The position numbers were made by a program, and so were the translations under genes. From Solirubrobacterales bacterium (GTDB lineage Bacteria; Actinomycetota; Thermoleophilia; Solirubrobacterales; Solirubrobacteraceae): DNA of 5,671 nt. The DNA lies in assembly GCA_025964075.1 (NCBI GenBank), contig JAOPZQ010000270.1, positions 1 through 5,671 on the forward strand, read 5' to 3'. Each line of letters begins with the position of its first letter. Positions within the stretch are counted from its first letter, which is position 1. Positions 1 through 5,126 of the stretch are shown piece after piece. The notes under the pieces are model-generated. The model saw nothing but the letters and a program-made list of their open reading frames with translations, was not told where the DNA came from and did no database searches.

Positions 1-1
1 C

Positions 2-472
2 AACAAGTACGAGTGGGATCCGGAGCTCCAGGCGATCAAGCTCGATCGCTTCCTGTTCTCCTCCGTCGTCTATCCCACGGACTATGGGTTCATCCCGGAC
101 ACGATGGCCGAGGACGGCGATCCCCTCGACGCCATGGTCTGCGTGTCCGAGCCCACGTTCCCGGGCTGCGTCATCCCGGTCAAGGTGATCGCGCTGTTCC
201 GCATGCGCGACGACAAGGGCCAGGACGACAAGGTGCTCTGCGTCCCGCTGTCGGACCCGAACTGGAACAGCATGGAGAAGCTCGAGGACATCCAGCTGAA
301 CCTCCGGGACGAGATCTCCCATTTCTTCTCGATCTACAAGACCCCCGAGGGCAAGGTGGTCAAGGTCGACGGCTGGTACGACCGCGACGAGGCGCTGCAG
401 GTGATCGAGGCGGCGCGCCGGCGCTTCGACGACATGGGCGCCGACGCTCCTACGAGTCCCGGCGGTCTCTAG
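2..472 (+). CDS. ppa: Inorganic pyrophosphatase, family I (5' end cut off by window)
   Basis: This soluble cytoplasmic enzyme hydrolyses pyrophosphate to two phosphates, pulling biosynthetic reactions forward; it needs Mg2+. The window holds 156 C-terminal residues. By comparison with E. coli Ppa, about 27-30 N-terminal residues lie off the left edge. Visible active-site elements (fragment numbering) are the K2-Y3-E4 stretch, R16, the YPTDYGFIP segment (24-32), the family signature DGDPLDA (38-44) with metal-binding Asp 38, 40 and 43, a second acidic cluster D70-x4-D75-x-K77, and Y112-K113 after HFFSI. These match E. coli K29/E31, R43, Y55, D65/D67/D70, D97/D102/K104 and Y141/K142, so the enzyme should be active. 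The tail after residue 142 is low-complexity and not conserved in character. The stop TAG (470-472) overlaps the stop of the convergent reductase gene. Promoter and start are not visible. Confidence 0.96.
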   Translation, partial: NKYEWDPELQAIKLDRFLFSSVVYPTDYGFIPDTMAEDGDPLDAMVCVSEPTFPGCVIPVKVIALFRMRDDKGQDDKVLCVPLSDPNWNSMEKLEDIQLNLRDEISHFFSIYKTPEGKVVKVDGWYDRDEALQVIEAARRRFDDMGADAPTSPGGL

Positions 473-1296
473 GTCGTCATCCCGGTGAACTGACCGCCGG
501 TGACGTTCAGCACCTGGCCGTGGACGTAGTTGGCCCACGGCGAGCAGAGGAAGAACACGCCGCCGGCCGCCTCCTCGGGCGTGCCGGGGCGGCCCAGCGG
601 GATCAGCATCGCCGCCATGCCGCGCAGCTGGTCGGGGATCCCGAGCTGCACCTGCTCGCCGGCGATCTCGGCCACGTTCGTGTCGTCCTTCGACGCGGTC
701 AGGCGGGTCTCGATGTACCCGAACGCGACCGCGTTGACGTTGATCTTGAACTGGCCCCACTCCTTGGCCAGCGTCTTCGTCAGGCCGACGACGCCGGCCT
801 TCCCGGAGGAGTAGTTCGCCTGGCCGGCGTTGCCCATCGTGCCCGAGATCGAGGAGACGTTGACGATCTTCCGGAAGACCTCCTCGCCGCGCTCGCGCTC
901 CTGCTTGGCCGGCTCGCGCATGTGCGGCGCGACCGCCCGGCACATCCGGAACGGGACGACGGTGTGGATGTCGAGCATCTTCTGGAACCACTCGTCGCTC
1001 ATCTTGTGGACCGGGGCATCGAGCGTGTAGCCCGCGTTGTTGACGAGGATGTCGACCCGGCCCCACGCGTCGATGACCTTCTGCACGAGCTGATCGGGCA
1101 CGCCGGGCTCCGTCAGGTCGCCGGCGAAGACGACCGTGTCGCCGTCGATCTCCGAGGCGGTCTGCTCGGCCACGTCGCCGTCGAGGTCGTTGATCAGCAC
1201 CTTCGCGCCCTGCGACGCGAGGATCTCGGCCGTGGCGCGGCCGATGCCGCGCGCCGATCCCGTGACGATGGCGACCTTGTCGTCGAGCGCTCCCAT
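469..1296 (-). CDS. SDR-family oxidoreductase, FabG-like (3-oxoacyl-ACP/CoA reductase type)
   Basis: This 275-residue classical short-chain dehydrogenase/reductase is predicted cytosolic and NAD(P)-dependent. It shows the cofactor glycine motif TGSARGIG (12-19), D60 in AGDLT, NNAG (86-89), and the catalytic Ser149, Tyr162 and Lys166 in a FabG-like block (SSISGTMGNAGQANY then SSGK). The Asn that completes the FabG catalytic tetrad is His111 here. Relative to E. coli FabG there are about 10 extra, highly charged residues just before the catalytic Ser strand (about 127-141). The start at 1296 is supported by AAGGAG eight bases upstream of the ATG. The acyl-CoA dehydrogenase gene lies 110 bp upstream on the same strand, so a role in reducing or oxidising a keto/hydroxy-acyl thioester in the same pathway is plausible. 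The exact substrate and cofactor direction cannot be told from sequence. I therefore give no symbol, although fabG is the closest familiar relative. Confidence 0.93.
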   Translation of the reverse strand: MGALDDKVAIVTGSARGIGRATAEILASQGAKVLINDLDGDVAEQTASEIDGDTVVFAGDLTEPGVPDQLVQKVIDAWGRVDILVNNAGYTLDAPVHKMSDEWFQKMLDIHTVVPFRMCRAVAPHMREPAKQERERGEEVFRKIVNVSSISGTMGNAGQANYSSGKAGVVGLTKTLAKEWGQFKINVNAVAFGYIETRLTASKDDTNVAEIAGEQVQLGIPDQLRGMAAMLIPLGRPGTPEEAAGGVFFLCSPWANYVHGQVLNVTGGQFTGMTT

Positions 1297-1305
1297 GTGC
1301 GGTGT

Positions 1306-1311
1306 CTCCTT
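1306..1311 (-). promoter_or_regulatory. Strong Shine-Dalgarno site of the SDR gene
   Basis: On the minus strand AAGGAG is followed by eight bases (ACACCGCA-C region) and the ATG at 1296. This is the only near-consensus ribosome binding site found in front of a complete gene in the window, and it fixes the reductase start. It fits a gene translated from inside a longer message rather than from a leaderless one. Confidence 0.85.
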
Positions 1312-1380
1312 CTCGTGTGTCAGCCCTTGCGGCGTGGGAGGATGTCACGGGCGGCGCAGGTTCGGCAGACGGGTGCGCCG

Positions 1381-1396
1381 GACCCGACGACGGGCC
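1381..1396 (-). terminator. Small GC hairpin after acyl-CoA dehydrogenase 1 stop (weak candidate)
   Basis: On the minus strand GGCCCG-TCGT-CGGGTC can fold into a 6-bp stem, one pair being G-U, with a 4-base loop. It starts 10 bases after the dehydrogenase stop codon. No T-run follows it, so it is not a canonical intrinsic terminator. It might give partial attenuation or 3'-end stability between the two operon genes, or be chance in GC-rich DNA. Confidence 0.2.
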
Positions 1397-1406
1397 GCCG
1401 GCGTCC

Positions 1407-2582
1407 TCACAGACCGAACGACTTCCCGAGGATCTCCTTCATGATCTCGTCCGTGCCGCCGCCGATCGGGCCGAGCCGGGCGTCGCGGGCGGCGCGCTCG
1501 ATCTCGTACTCGCGCATGTAGCCCGCGCCGCCGTGGAGCTGGAGGCAGGCGTCGGCGGTCTCGAACGCCCCGCGCTGGGTGAAGAGCTTCGCCATCGTCA
1601 CCTCGCGGAGCGCGTCCTCGCCGGCGACGAAGCGCCTGAGCGCGTCGTAGGTCATCGCCCGCGCGACCTCGATCCGCGTGGCGATCTCGGCGAGGCGGTG
1701 GCGCGTCGCCTGGAACTTCCCGATCGGCCGGCCGAACGCGTGGCGCTCGCTCACGTAGCGGAGCGTGCGCTCGAAGACGACCTGCATCCCGCCGACCGCG
1801 CCGAGCGCCATCAGCAGCCGCTCCCATTGGAAGTTGGCCATGATCAGGTAGAAGCCCTGGTGCTCGGCGCCGAGGAGGTTCTCCTCGGGGACCCACGCGT
1901 CCTCGAAGGCGATGTCGCCCGTGTCCGAGGCGTGCCAGCCCATCTTCTCGAGCTTCGAGGCGTTGATCGTGTCCTGCTGGTCGACGATCAGGAAGGACAG
2001 GCCGCGGTGGCCGCCCTCGGCCGTGGTCTTGACCGCGGTGACGTAGAAGTCGGCGCGCACGCCGTTGGTGATGAACGTCTTCGCGCCCCGGACGAGGAAG
2101 CCGCCGTCGACGCGCTCGGCGCCCGTGCGGATCGCCGCCACGTCCGAGCCGGCGTCCGGCTCGGTGATCGCCAGCGCGCCGATCTTCTCTCCCTTGATCG
2201 CCGGCACGAGATAGCGCTGCTTCTGGTCCTCGGTCCCGAACTTCCAGATCGGCGGCGTCGCGATGCCGATGTGTGCGCCGATCCCCGCCGCGAGACCGCC
2301 GGAGCCGCACCGGGCGAGCTCCTCGGTGAAGACGGCGTCGGCGACGTAGCCGCCGCCCTGGCCGCCGTACTGCTCGGGGTACTTGAGGCCGAGGTACCCC
2401 TGGGCCGCGAGGCCGTCGAACACGTCGTTCGGAAACCACCGCGCCGCCTCCCATTCCGCCGCGTGCGGGTAGAGCTCGCGCTCCACGTACCGGCGCACGA
2501 CCGCCCGGAACTCCTCGTGCTCCTCGGTGAACGGCGGCAGCGGTCGGCGCGGGCCGGAGAACGGCGCGGGGACGGCGGTCAT
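1407..2582 (-). CDS. Acyl-CoA dehydrogenase 1 (complete; LCAD/IVD-type catalytic Glu)
   Basis: This 391-residue FAD-dependent acyl-CoA dehydrogenase has normal family length. It introduces the alpha-beta double bond into an acyl-CoA and passes electrons to electron-transfer flavoprotein. The N-terminal helical domain (about 15-130) begins TEEHEEFRAVVRRYVE. The middle beta domain carries the signature ALAITEPDAGSD (136-147) and the flavin/substrate segment KTFITNG (168-174). The C-terminal helical domain has SERHAFGRPIGKFQ (278-291) and LHGGAGYMREY (349-359). The usual YEGT catalytic Glu of medium/short-chain enzymes is Gly here (GGGT, 374-377), but Glu254 in FQWERL sits where LCAD and isovaleryl-CoA dehydrogenase keep theirs. 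The frame stays open far upstream, antisense to the DUF5996 gene. I chose ATG 2582 because it precedes the family N-terminus and lies 6 bases after TACGCT. It probably heads an operon with the SDR gene. Substrate chain length is unknown. Confidence 0.95.
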   Translation of the reverse strand: MTAVPAPFSGPRRPLPPFTEEHEEFRAVVRRYVERELYPHAAEWEAARWFPNDVFDGLAAQGYLGLKYPEQYGGQGGGYVADAVFTEELARCGSGGLAAGIGAHIGIATPPIWKFGTEDQKQRYLVPAIKGEKIGALAITEPDAGSDVAAIRTGAERVDGGFLVRGAKTFITNGVRADFYVTAVKTTAEGGHRGLSFLIVDQQDTINASKLEKMGWHASDTGDIAFEDAWVPEENLLGAEHQGFYLIMANFQWERLLMALGAVGGMQVVFERTLRYVSERHAFGRPIGKFQATRHRLAEIATRIEVARAMTYDALRRFVAGEDALREVTMAKLFTQRGAFETADACLQLHGGAGYMREYEIERAARDARLGPIGGGTDEIMKEILGKSFGL

Positions 2583-2588
2583 GCGCGC

Positions 2589-2594
2589 AGCGTA
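2589..2594 (-). promoter_or_regulatory. -10 element TACGCT for leaderless acyl-CoA dehydrogenase 1
   Basis: The minus strand reads TACGCT, then six bases, then the ATG at 2582. A TANNNT hexamer at this distance places the transcription start at or next to the A of the ATG, as in actinobacterial leaderless genes. No Shine-Dalgarno sequence and no obvious -35 box are seen. The assignment is inferred from position and the repeated pattern in the window. Confidence 0.55.
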
Positions 2595-2602
2595 GACCCC
2601 GC

Positions 2603-2608
2603 TAGCGT
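2603..2608 (+). promoter_or_regulatory. -10 element TAGCGT for leaderless DUF5996 gene
   Basis: The plus strand reads TAGCGT, then seven bases, then the ATG at 2616, with no Shine-Dalgarno sequence. It lies back to back with the TACGCT of the divergent dehydrogenase, only 8 bases apart, so both promoters share a 33-bp intergenic region. The hexamer is part of a GCTAGC palindrome (2602-2607 region). Confidence 0.5.
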
Positions 2609-2615
2609 TCTGGGC

Positions 2616-3536
2616 ATGCCCTCCGATTGGCCGACGCTGACCCCCGGCGCGTGGAACGCGACCCGCGACACGCTGCACGCGCACACCCAGGTCCTCGGGA
2701 AGCTGGCGGCGACGCTCGCCCCGCCCGAGCCGCAGCTCCAGCACGCGGCGCTGCGCGTGAGCGCCCGGGGCTGGGAGACGCTGCCTCTCCCGGCGCCGGA
2801 CGGCTCCGGCGCCCTCGTCGTCGCGCTCGACCTCCACGCCCACGAGGCGGTGGCCGAGCACTCCGACGGACGCGCCGAGCGGGTGCCGCTCACCCCGGAC
2901 CGCCCGGTCGGGGAGGTGACGCGCGAGCTCCTGGCGGCGGTCGGCGGGCTCGGCGGCCCGGTCGAGATCGACCCGACGCCGCAGGAGGTCGCCTGGACCG
3001 TGCCGCTCGACGAAGACGAGGAGCACGCGACCTACGACGCGAGCCACGTCGCGCGGTACTTCGCCGCGGCGACGCGCGTGGCGCTCGTGCTCGCCGAGTT
3101 CCGGGCGCCGTATCGGGGCCGCTCGACGCCGGTCAACGCCTGGTGGGGCTCGTTCGACCTCGCCGTGAACCTGTTCTCCGGCCAGCCCGCCGACCCGCCG
3201 TCCGACGACTTCATCATGCGCAACGCGATGGACTCGCAGGAGGTCGCCGTCGGCTGGTGGCCGGGAGACGCCCGCTACGAGAAGGCGGCGTTCTACGCCT
3301 ACGCGCACCCGGCGCCGAAGGGGTTCGCGGGCGCGACGCTCGCGCCCGACGCGGCCCGCTGGGACGCCGCGCAGGGGCTGTACGTCCTCGACTGGGACGA
3401 CGTCGTCGCCACCCCGGATCCGCACGCCGCCGCGCTGGAGTTCGCGCACTCCGTCTTCCGCCACGCCTGCATGGTCTGCGAGTGGGACCCCGACCTCGCC
3501 GCCACCGCCGAGGGGAAGCCGCCGCCGGTCAGCTAA
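2616..3536 (+). CDS. DUF5996 family protein of unknown function
   Basis: This 306-residue protein is recognised as DUF5996 by its general pattern. It opens with WPTLTPGAWNATRDTLHAHTQVLGKL (5-30), followed by a strand-rich part with VSARGWET (48-55), the acidic motif LDEDEEHATYD (131-141), the family hallmark WWGSFDLAVNLFSG (176-189) and EVAVGWWPGD (209-218). The C-terminus contains HACMVC (283-288), a CxxC pair that I do not remember as a family feature. No signal peptide or membrane segment is seen, so it is probably cytoplasmic. No biochemical function is known to me. The frame is open upstream of 2616 only because it runs antisense through the dehydrogenase gene. ATG 2616 fits the family N-terminus and is preceded by TAGCGT. 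It is divergent from the dehydrogenase, and its stop TAA overlaps the stop of the convergent GroES-like gene by 4 bases. Confidence 0.88.
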   Translation: MPSDWPTLTPGAWNATRDTLHAHTQVLGKLAATLAPPEPQLQHAALRVSARGWETLPLPAPDGSGALVVALDLHAHEAVAEHSDGRAERVPLTPDRPVGEVTRELLAAVGGLGGPVEIDPTPQEVAWTVPLDEDEEHATYDASHVARYFAAATRVALVLAEFRAPYRGRSTPVNAWWGSFDLAVNLFSGQPADPPSDDFIMRNAMDSQEVAVGWWPGDARYEKAAFYAYAHPAPKGFAGATLAPDAARWDAAQGLYVLDWDDVVATPDPHAAALEFAHSVFRHACMVCEWDPDLAATAEGKPPPVS

Positions 3537-3862
3537 TCGGGGACGTCGGCCCGCACGGGCGCGGTCTCGATGACGCCGAGGATCTCCCGGACGCGGCAGA
3601 CGAGCAGGCGCTCGTCCTCGACCTCGACCCACACGCCGGCCGAGCGCGGGAAGACGACGTGATCGCCGGGAGCCACCGGCATCCGGAACTCGGGGAGCTC
3701 GGGCGGCCCTTCGCCGACGGCGAGGACGATGCCCTCGTTGGGCGGGAGGTCGTTGCCGCCCTGCGGGACGAGGAGCCCCGACTTGCGCATGCGCTCGGGC
3801 TCGAGCTCCTTGATCACGACCTGGTCGAACAGCGGGCGAAGGACGTCGGGCATCGCGGTCAT
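3533..3862 (-). CDS. GroES/Cpn10-type co-chaperonin-like protein, orphan
   Basis: This protein of 109 residues (from ATG 3862) resembles the 10-kDa chaperonin. It has the opening LRPLFDQVVIKEL, a mobile-loop-like stretch MRKSGLLVP whose hydrophobic L-L-V is where GroES carries the GroEL-contacting I-V-L, then NEGIVLAVGEG, APGDHVVFPRSAG, and a closing RLLVCRVREILGVIE. Canonical GroES caps the GroEL ring. No groEL is adjacent, the loop differs from the usual KTAGGIVLP, and a C-terminal extension (ETAPVRADVPD) follows the normal end. It may therefore be a secondary co-chaperonin or a GroES-fold protein with another job. Start is uncertain: GTG 3874, ATG 3862 and ATG 3853 are all in frame and none has a Shine-Dalgarno site. 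I prefer 3862 because a -10-like TACGGC at 3880-3875 would begin the RNA near 3868. Its stop overlaps that of DUF5996; it diverges from the carbonic anhydrase gene. Confidence 0.85.
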   Translation of the reverse strand: MTAMPDVLRPLFDQVVIKELEPERMRKSGLLVPQGGNDLPPNEGIVLAVGEGPPELPEFRMPVAPGDHVVFPRSAGVWVEVEDERLLVCRVREILGVIETAPVRADVPD

Positions 3863-3874
3863 TCTGACGCTCAC

Positions 3875-3880
3875 GCCGTA
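3875..3880 (-). promoter_or_regulatory. Weak -10-like TACGGC for the GroES-like gene
   Basis: The minus strand TACGGC lacks the final T of TANNNT. If used, transcription would start about 6-7 bases later, giving a leader of roughly 6 bases before ATG 3862. It overlaps the plus-strand TACGCT through the palindrome GTAC (3878-3881), so the two divergent promoters would compete for the same base pairs. Confidence 0.25.
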
Positions 3881-3884
3881 CGCT
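3879..3884 (+). promoter_or_regulatory. -10 element TACGCT for leaderless carbonic anhydrase gene
   Basis: TACGCT is followed by seven bases and the ATG at 3892, with no Shine-Dalgarno sequence between. It is the same hexamer as in front of acyl-CoA dehydrogenase 1. No clear -35 box is seen at 16-18 bp upstream. Confidence 0.55.
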
Positions 3885-3891
3885 GCCGCAG

Positions 3892-4395
3892 ATGGACGTG
3901 ATCGACGAGCTCATCGCGAACAACGAGGCCTTCGCGGCGTCCCTCCCGGCGCAGCACCTCGACGTGCGGCCCCGTCGGCGCCTGGCCATCGTGACGTGCA
4001 TGGACTCGCGGCTGAACGTGTTCGCGGCGCTGGGCCTCCGCGACGGCGAGGCGCACGTGCTGCGCAACGCCGGCGGCGTGATCACCGACGACGTGATCCG
4101 CTCGCTCGCGGTGTCGCAGCGGCGCCTCGGCACGCGCGAGGTGATGCTCGTCCACCACACCGACTGCGGCATGCAGGCGCTCTCGGACGACGGCTTCCGC
4201 GCCGAGCTCCAGGAGGCGACCGGCGTCGCCCCGGCGTTCGCCATCGAGTCGTTCGCCGACCTGGACGCCGACGTGCGGCAGTCGATCCTGCGGGTGCGCC
4301 GCTCGGCGTTCCTGCCGCACCGCGACCTGGTCCGGGGCTTCGTCTACGACGTCGACACCCACGCTCTGCGCGAGGTCCACGTCGACGGTCAGTGA
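3892..4395 (+). CDS. Beta-class carbonic anhydrase (small actinobacterial type)
   Basis: This 167-residue cytoplasmic zinc enzyme interconverts CO2 and bicarbonate. The zinc ligands Cys36, His89 and Cys92 are present, with the Asp38-Arg40 dyad in the CMDSR motif (36-40) and HTDCG (89-93) as the second ligand block; RNAGG (58-62) is also conserved. Length and spacing match the short Mycobacterium tuberculosis enzyme Rv1284, whose ligands are Cys35, His88 and Cys91, rather than the longer plant/E. coli Can type. The N-terminus MDVIDELIANNEAFA is compact, with no signal peptide. ATG 3892 is preferred because it begins the conserved sequence and follows TACGCT by seven bases. The gene is monocistronic in appearance. 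It is divergent from the GroES-like gene, and its TGA (4393-4395) overlaps the end of the convergent regulator gene by 7 bases. Bicarbonate supply for carboxylases of fatty-acid synthesis is a plausible but unproven role. Confidence 0.94.
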   Translation: MDVIDELIANNEAFAASLPAQHLDVRPRRRLAIVTCMDSRLNVFAALGLRDGEAHVLRNAGGVITDDVIRSLAVSQRRLGTREVMLVHHTDCGMQALSDDGFRAELQEATGVAPAFAIESFADLDADVRQSILRVRRSAFLPHRDLVRGFVYDVDTHALREVHVDGQ

Positions 4396-5048
4396 GCGGC
4401 GGAGGGCAGCGGGAACAGGTCGAGGAAGCGCTCGACCGCGGGCCGGCTTCCCTCGATCGCGAGGTCGCCCGAGCGCATCGCGTCGGCCAGGGGGCGGTCG
4501 TGCCAGAGCACCATCGAGAGCGTGGCGGGGTCGGTCTCGACGATCGCGTCGGGCTGCTCGGCGCTGCCGCGCGCGACGTCCAGGCGCCCCTCGGCGACCC
4601 GCGCGCGGAACGTGTGCTCGCCGAGCCGCAGCTCGTAGCTCGCGCTCACGTCGTCGGCGGCCCTCGGGTCGAACAGCGTCTTCAGGGCCAGGACGGCGGA
4701 GTCGACGCCGATCCCCGCCTCGCCGTCCGGGAACGGCTCCGTGCTGCCCCACCGGCCGAGGCCGAGGACGACCGGCTCGAGCTCGCGGCCGCGCGCGGTG
4801 AGCTCGTAGACGCGGGACGCCGCCGGCGGAGCCAGCTTGCGCCGCTGGACGATCCCGGCGTCCTCGAGCTCGCGGAGGCGCTGGGAGAGGACGTCGGGGC
4901 TCAGGTGGGGGAGGCCGGCGCGGAGGTCGGTGAATCGCTTGGGGCCGAGCAGCAGCTCGCGGACGACGAGGAGCGCCCACCGCTCGCCGACGCGGTCGAG
5001 CGCGCGCGCAACTCCGCAGCGGTCACCGTAGGTGCGCCTGTTCGCCAT
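4389..5048 (-). CDS. HxlR-type winged-helix regulator with C-terminal SCP2-like domain
   Basis: This 219-residue transcription factor has two parts. Residues 8-101 form an HxlR/DUF24 winged helix: GDRCGVARALDRVGERWALLVVREL with the conserved Cys11, then GPKRFTDLRAGLPHLSPDVLSQRLRELEDAGIV, where the 49-67 part is the recognition helix region, and a wing with YELTARGREL. Residues about 115-215 resemble the SCP2/sterol-carrier fold (LRLGEHTFRARVAEGRL, DAIVETDPATLSMVL, GDLAIEGSRPAVERFLDLFP), which binds lipids or acyl-CoA in other proteins. Typical HxlR proteins end near 110-130 residues, so this is a fusion type. Cys11 may respond to oxidants or electrophiles, as in some HxlR relatives, though that is not shown here. 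The SCP2-like part suggests a hydrophobic ligand, which would suit the acyl-CoA dehydrogenase gene just upstream. ATG 5048 follows TAGACT by six bases. An AT-rich upstream spacer may hold operators, including for autoregulation. Confidence 0.9.
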   Translation of the reverse strand: MANRRTYGDRCGVARALDRVGERWALLVVRELLLGPKRFTDLRAGLPHLSPDVLSQRLRELEDAGIVQRRKLAPPAASRVYELTARGRELEPVVLGLGRWGSTEPFPDGEAGIGVDSAVLALKTLFDPRAADDVSASYELRLGEHTFRARVAEGRLDVARGSAEQPDAIVETDPATLSMVLWHDRPLADAMRSGDLAIEGSRPAVERFLDLFPLPSAAH

Positions 5049-5054
5049 GCGCTG

Positions 5055-5060
5055 AGTCTA
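5055..5060 (-). promoter_or_regulatory. -10 element TAGACT for leaderless HxlR-type regulator
   Basis: On the minus strand TAGACT is followed by six bases (CAGCGC) and the ATG at 5048. TAGACT is close to the actinobacterial sigma-70 -10 consensus TANNNT. There is no Shine-Dalgarno sequence. A 17-bp spacer would put the -35 position at about 5078-5083 (GACGTG), which is not a good TTGACA match, so the promoter could depend on an activator. Confidence 0.6.
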
Positions 5061-5083
5061 GCGCATTGGTCGGACTTCACGTC

Positions 5084-5118
5084 TTGTTAGTTGGTTTCTC
5101 CAACCCTCTGTTAGCTAA
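5084..5118. promoter_or_regulatory. AT-rich candidate operator with repeats upstream of the regulator
   Basis: This is the most AT-rich patch in the window. It contains a direct repeat TGTTAG (5085-5090 and 5109-5114, 24 bp apart), an inverted repeat GTTGG-TTTCT-CCAAC (5090-5104), and a perfect 8-bp palindrome TTAGCTAA (5111-5118). It lies just upstream of the expected -35 position of the regulator promoter. It may be a binding site for the HxlR-type protein itself or another factor. The assignment rests only on structure and position. Confidence 0.35.
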
Positions 5119-5126
5119 GCCGACGT

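Noticed and set aside
13..1521. Long plus-strand frame across the pyrophosphatase and SDR region (502 residues)
   Set aside because: It is a different frame from the pyrophosphatase and antisense to the SDR; the translation is Arg/Gly/Ala/Asp-rich with no motif.
1302..2615. Open plus-strand frame upstream of the DUF5996 gene, giving a 744-residue reading frame
   Set aside because: It is antisense to acyl-CoA dehydrogenase 1, has arginine/leucine/alanine-rich low-complexity translation typical of shadow frames in GC-rich DNA, and shows no family motif.
2583..4244. Open minus-strand frame upstream of acyl-CoA dehydrogenase 1, giving a 945-residue reading frame
   Set aside because: It runs antisense through DUF5996, in another frame through the GroES-like gene, and antisense to part of the carbonic anhydrase; the translation is low-complexity and the dehydrogenase family N-terminus begins at 2582.
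3729..5090. Plus-strand frame of 453 residues overlapping carbonic anhydrase and the regulator, and its minus-strand counterpart at 3871-4980
   Set aside because: Both are shadows of well-supported genes in other frames and have compositional bias without recognisable domains.
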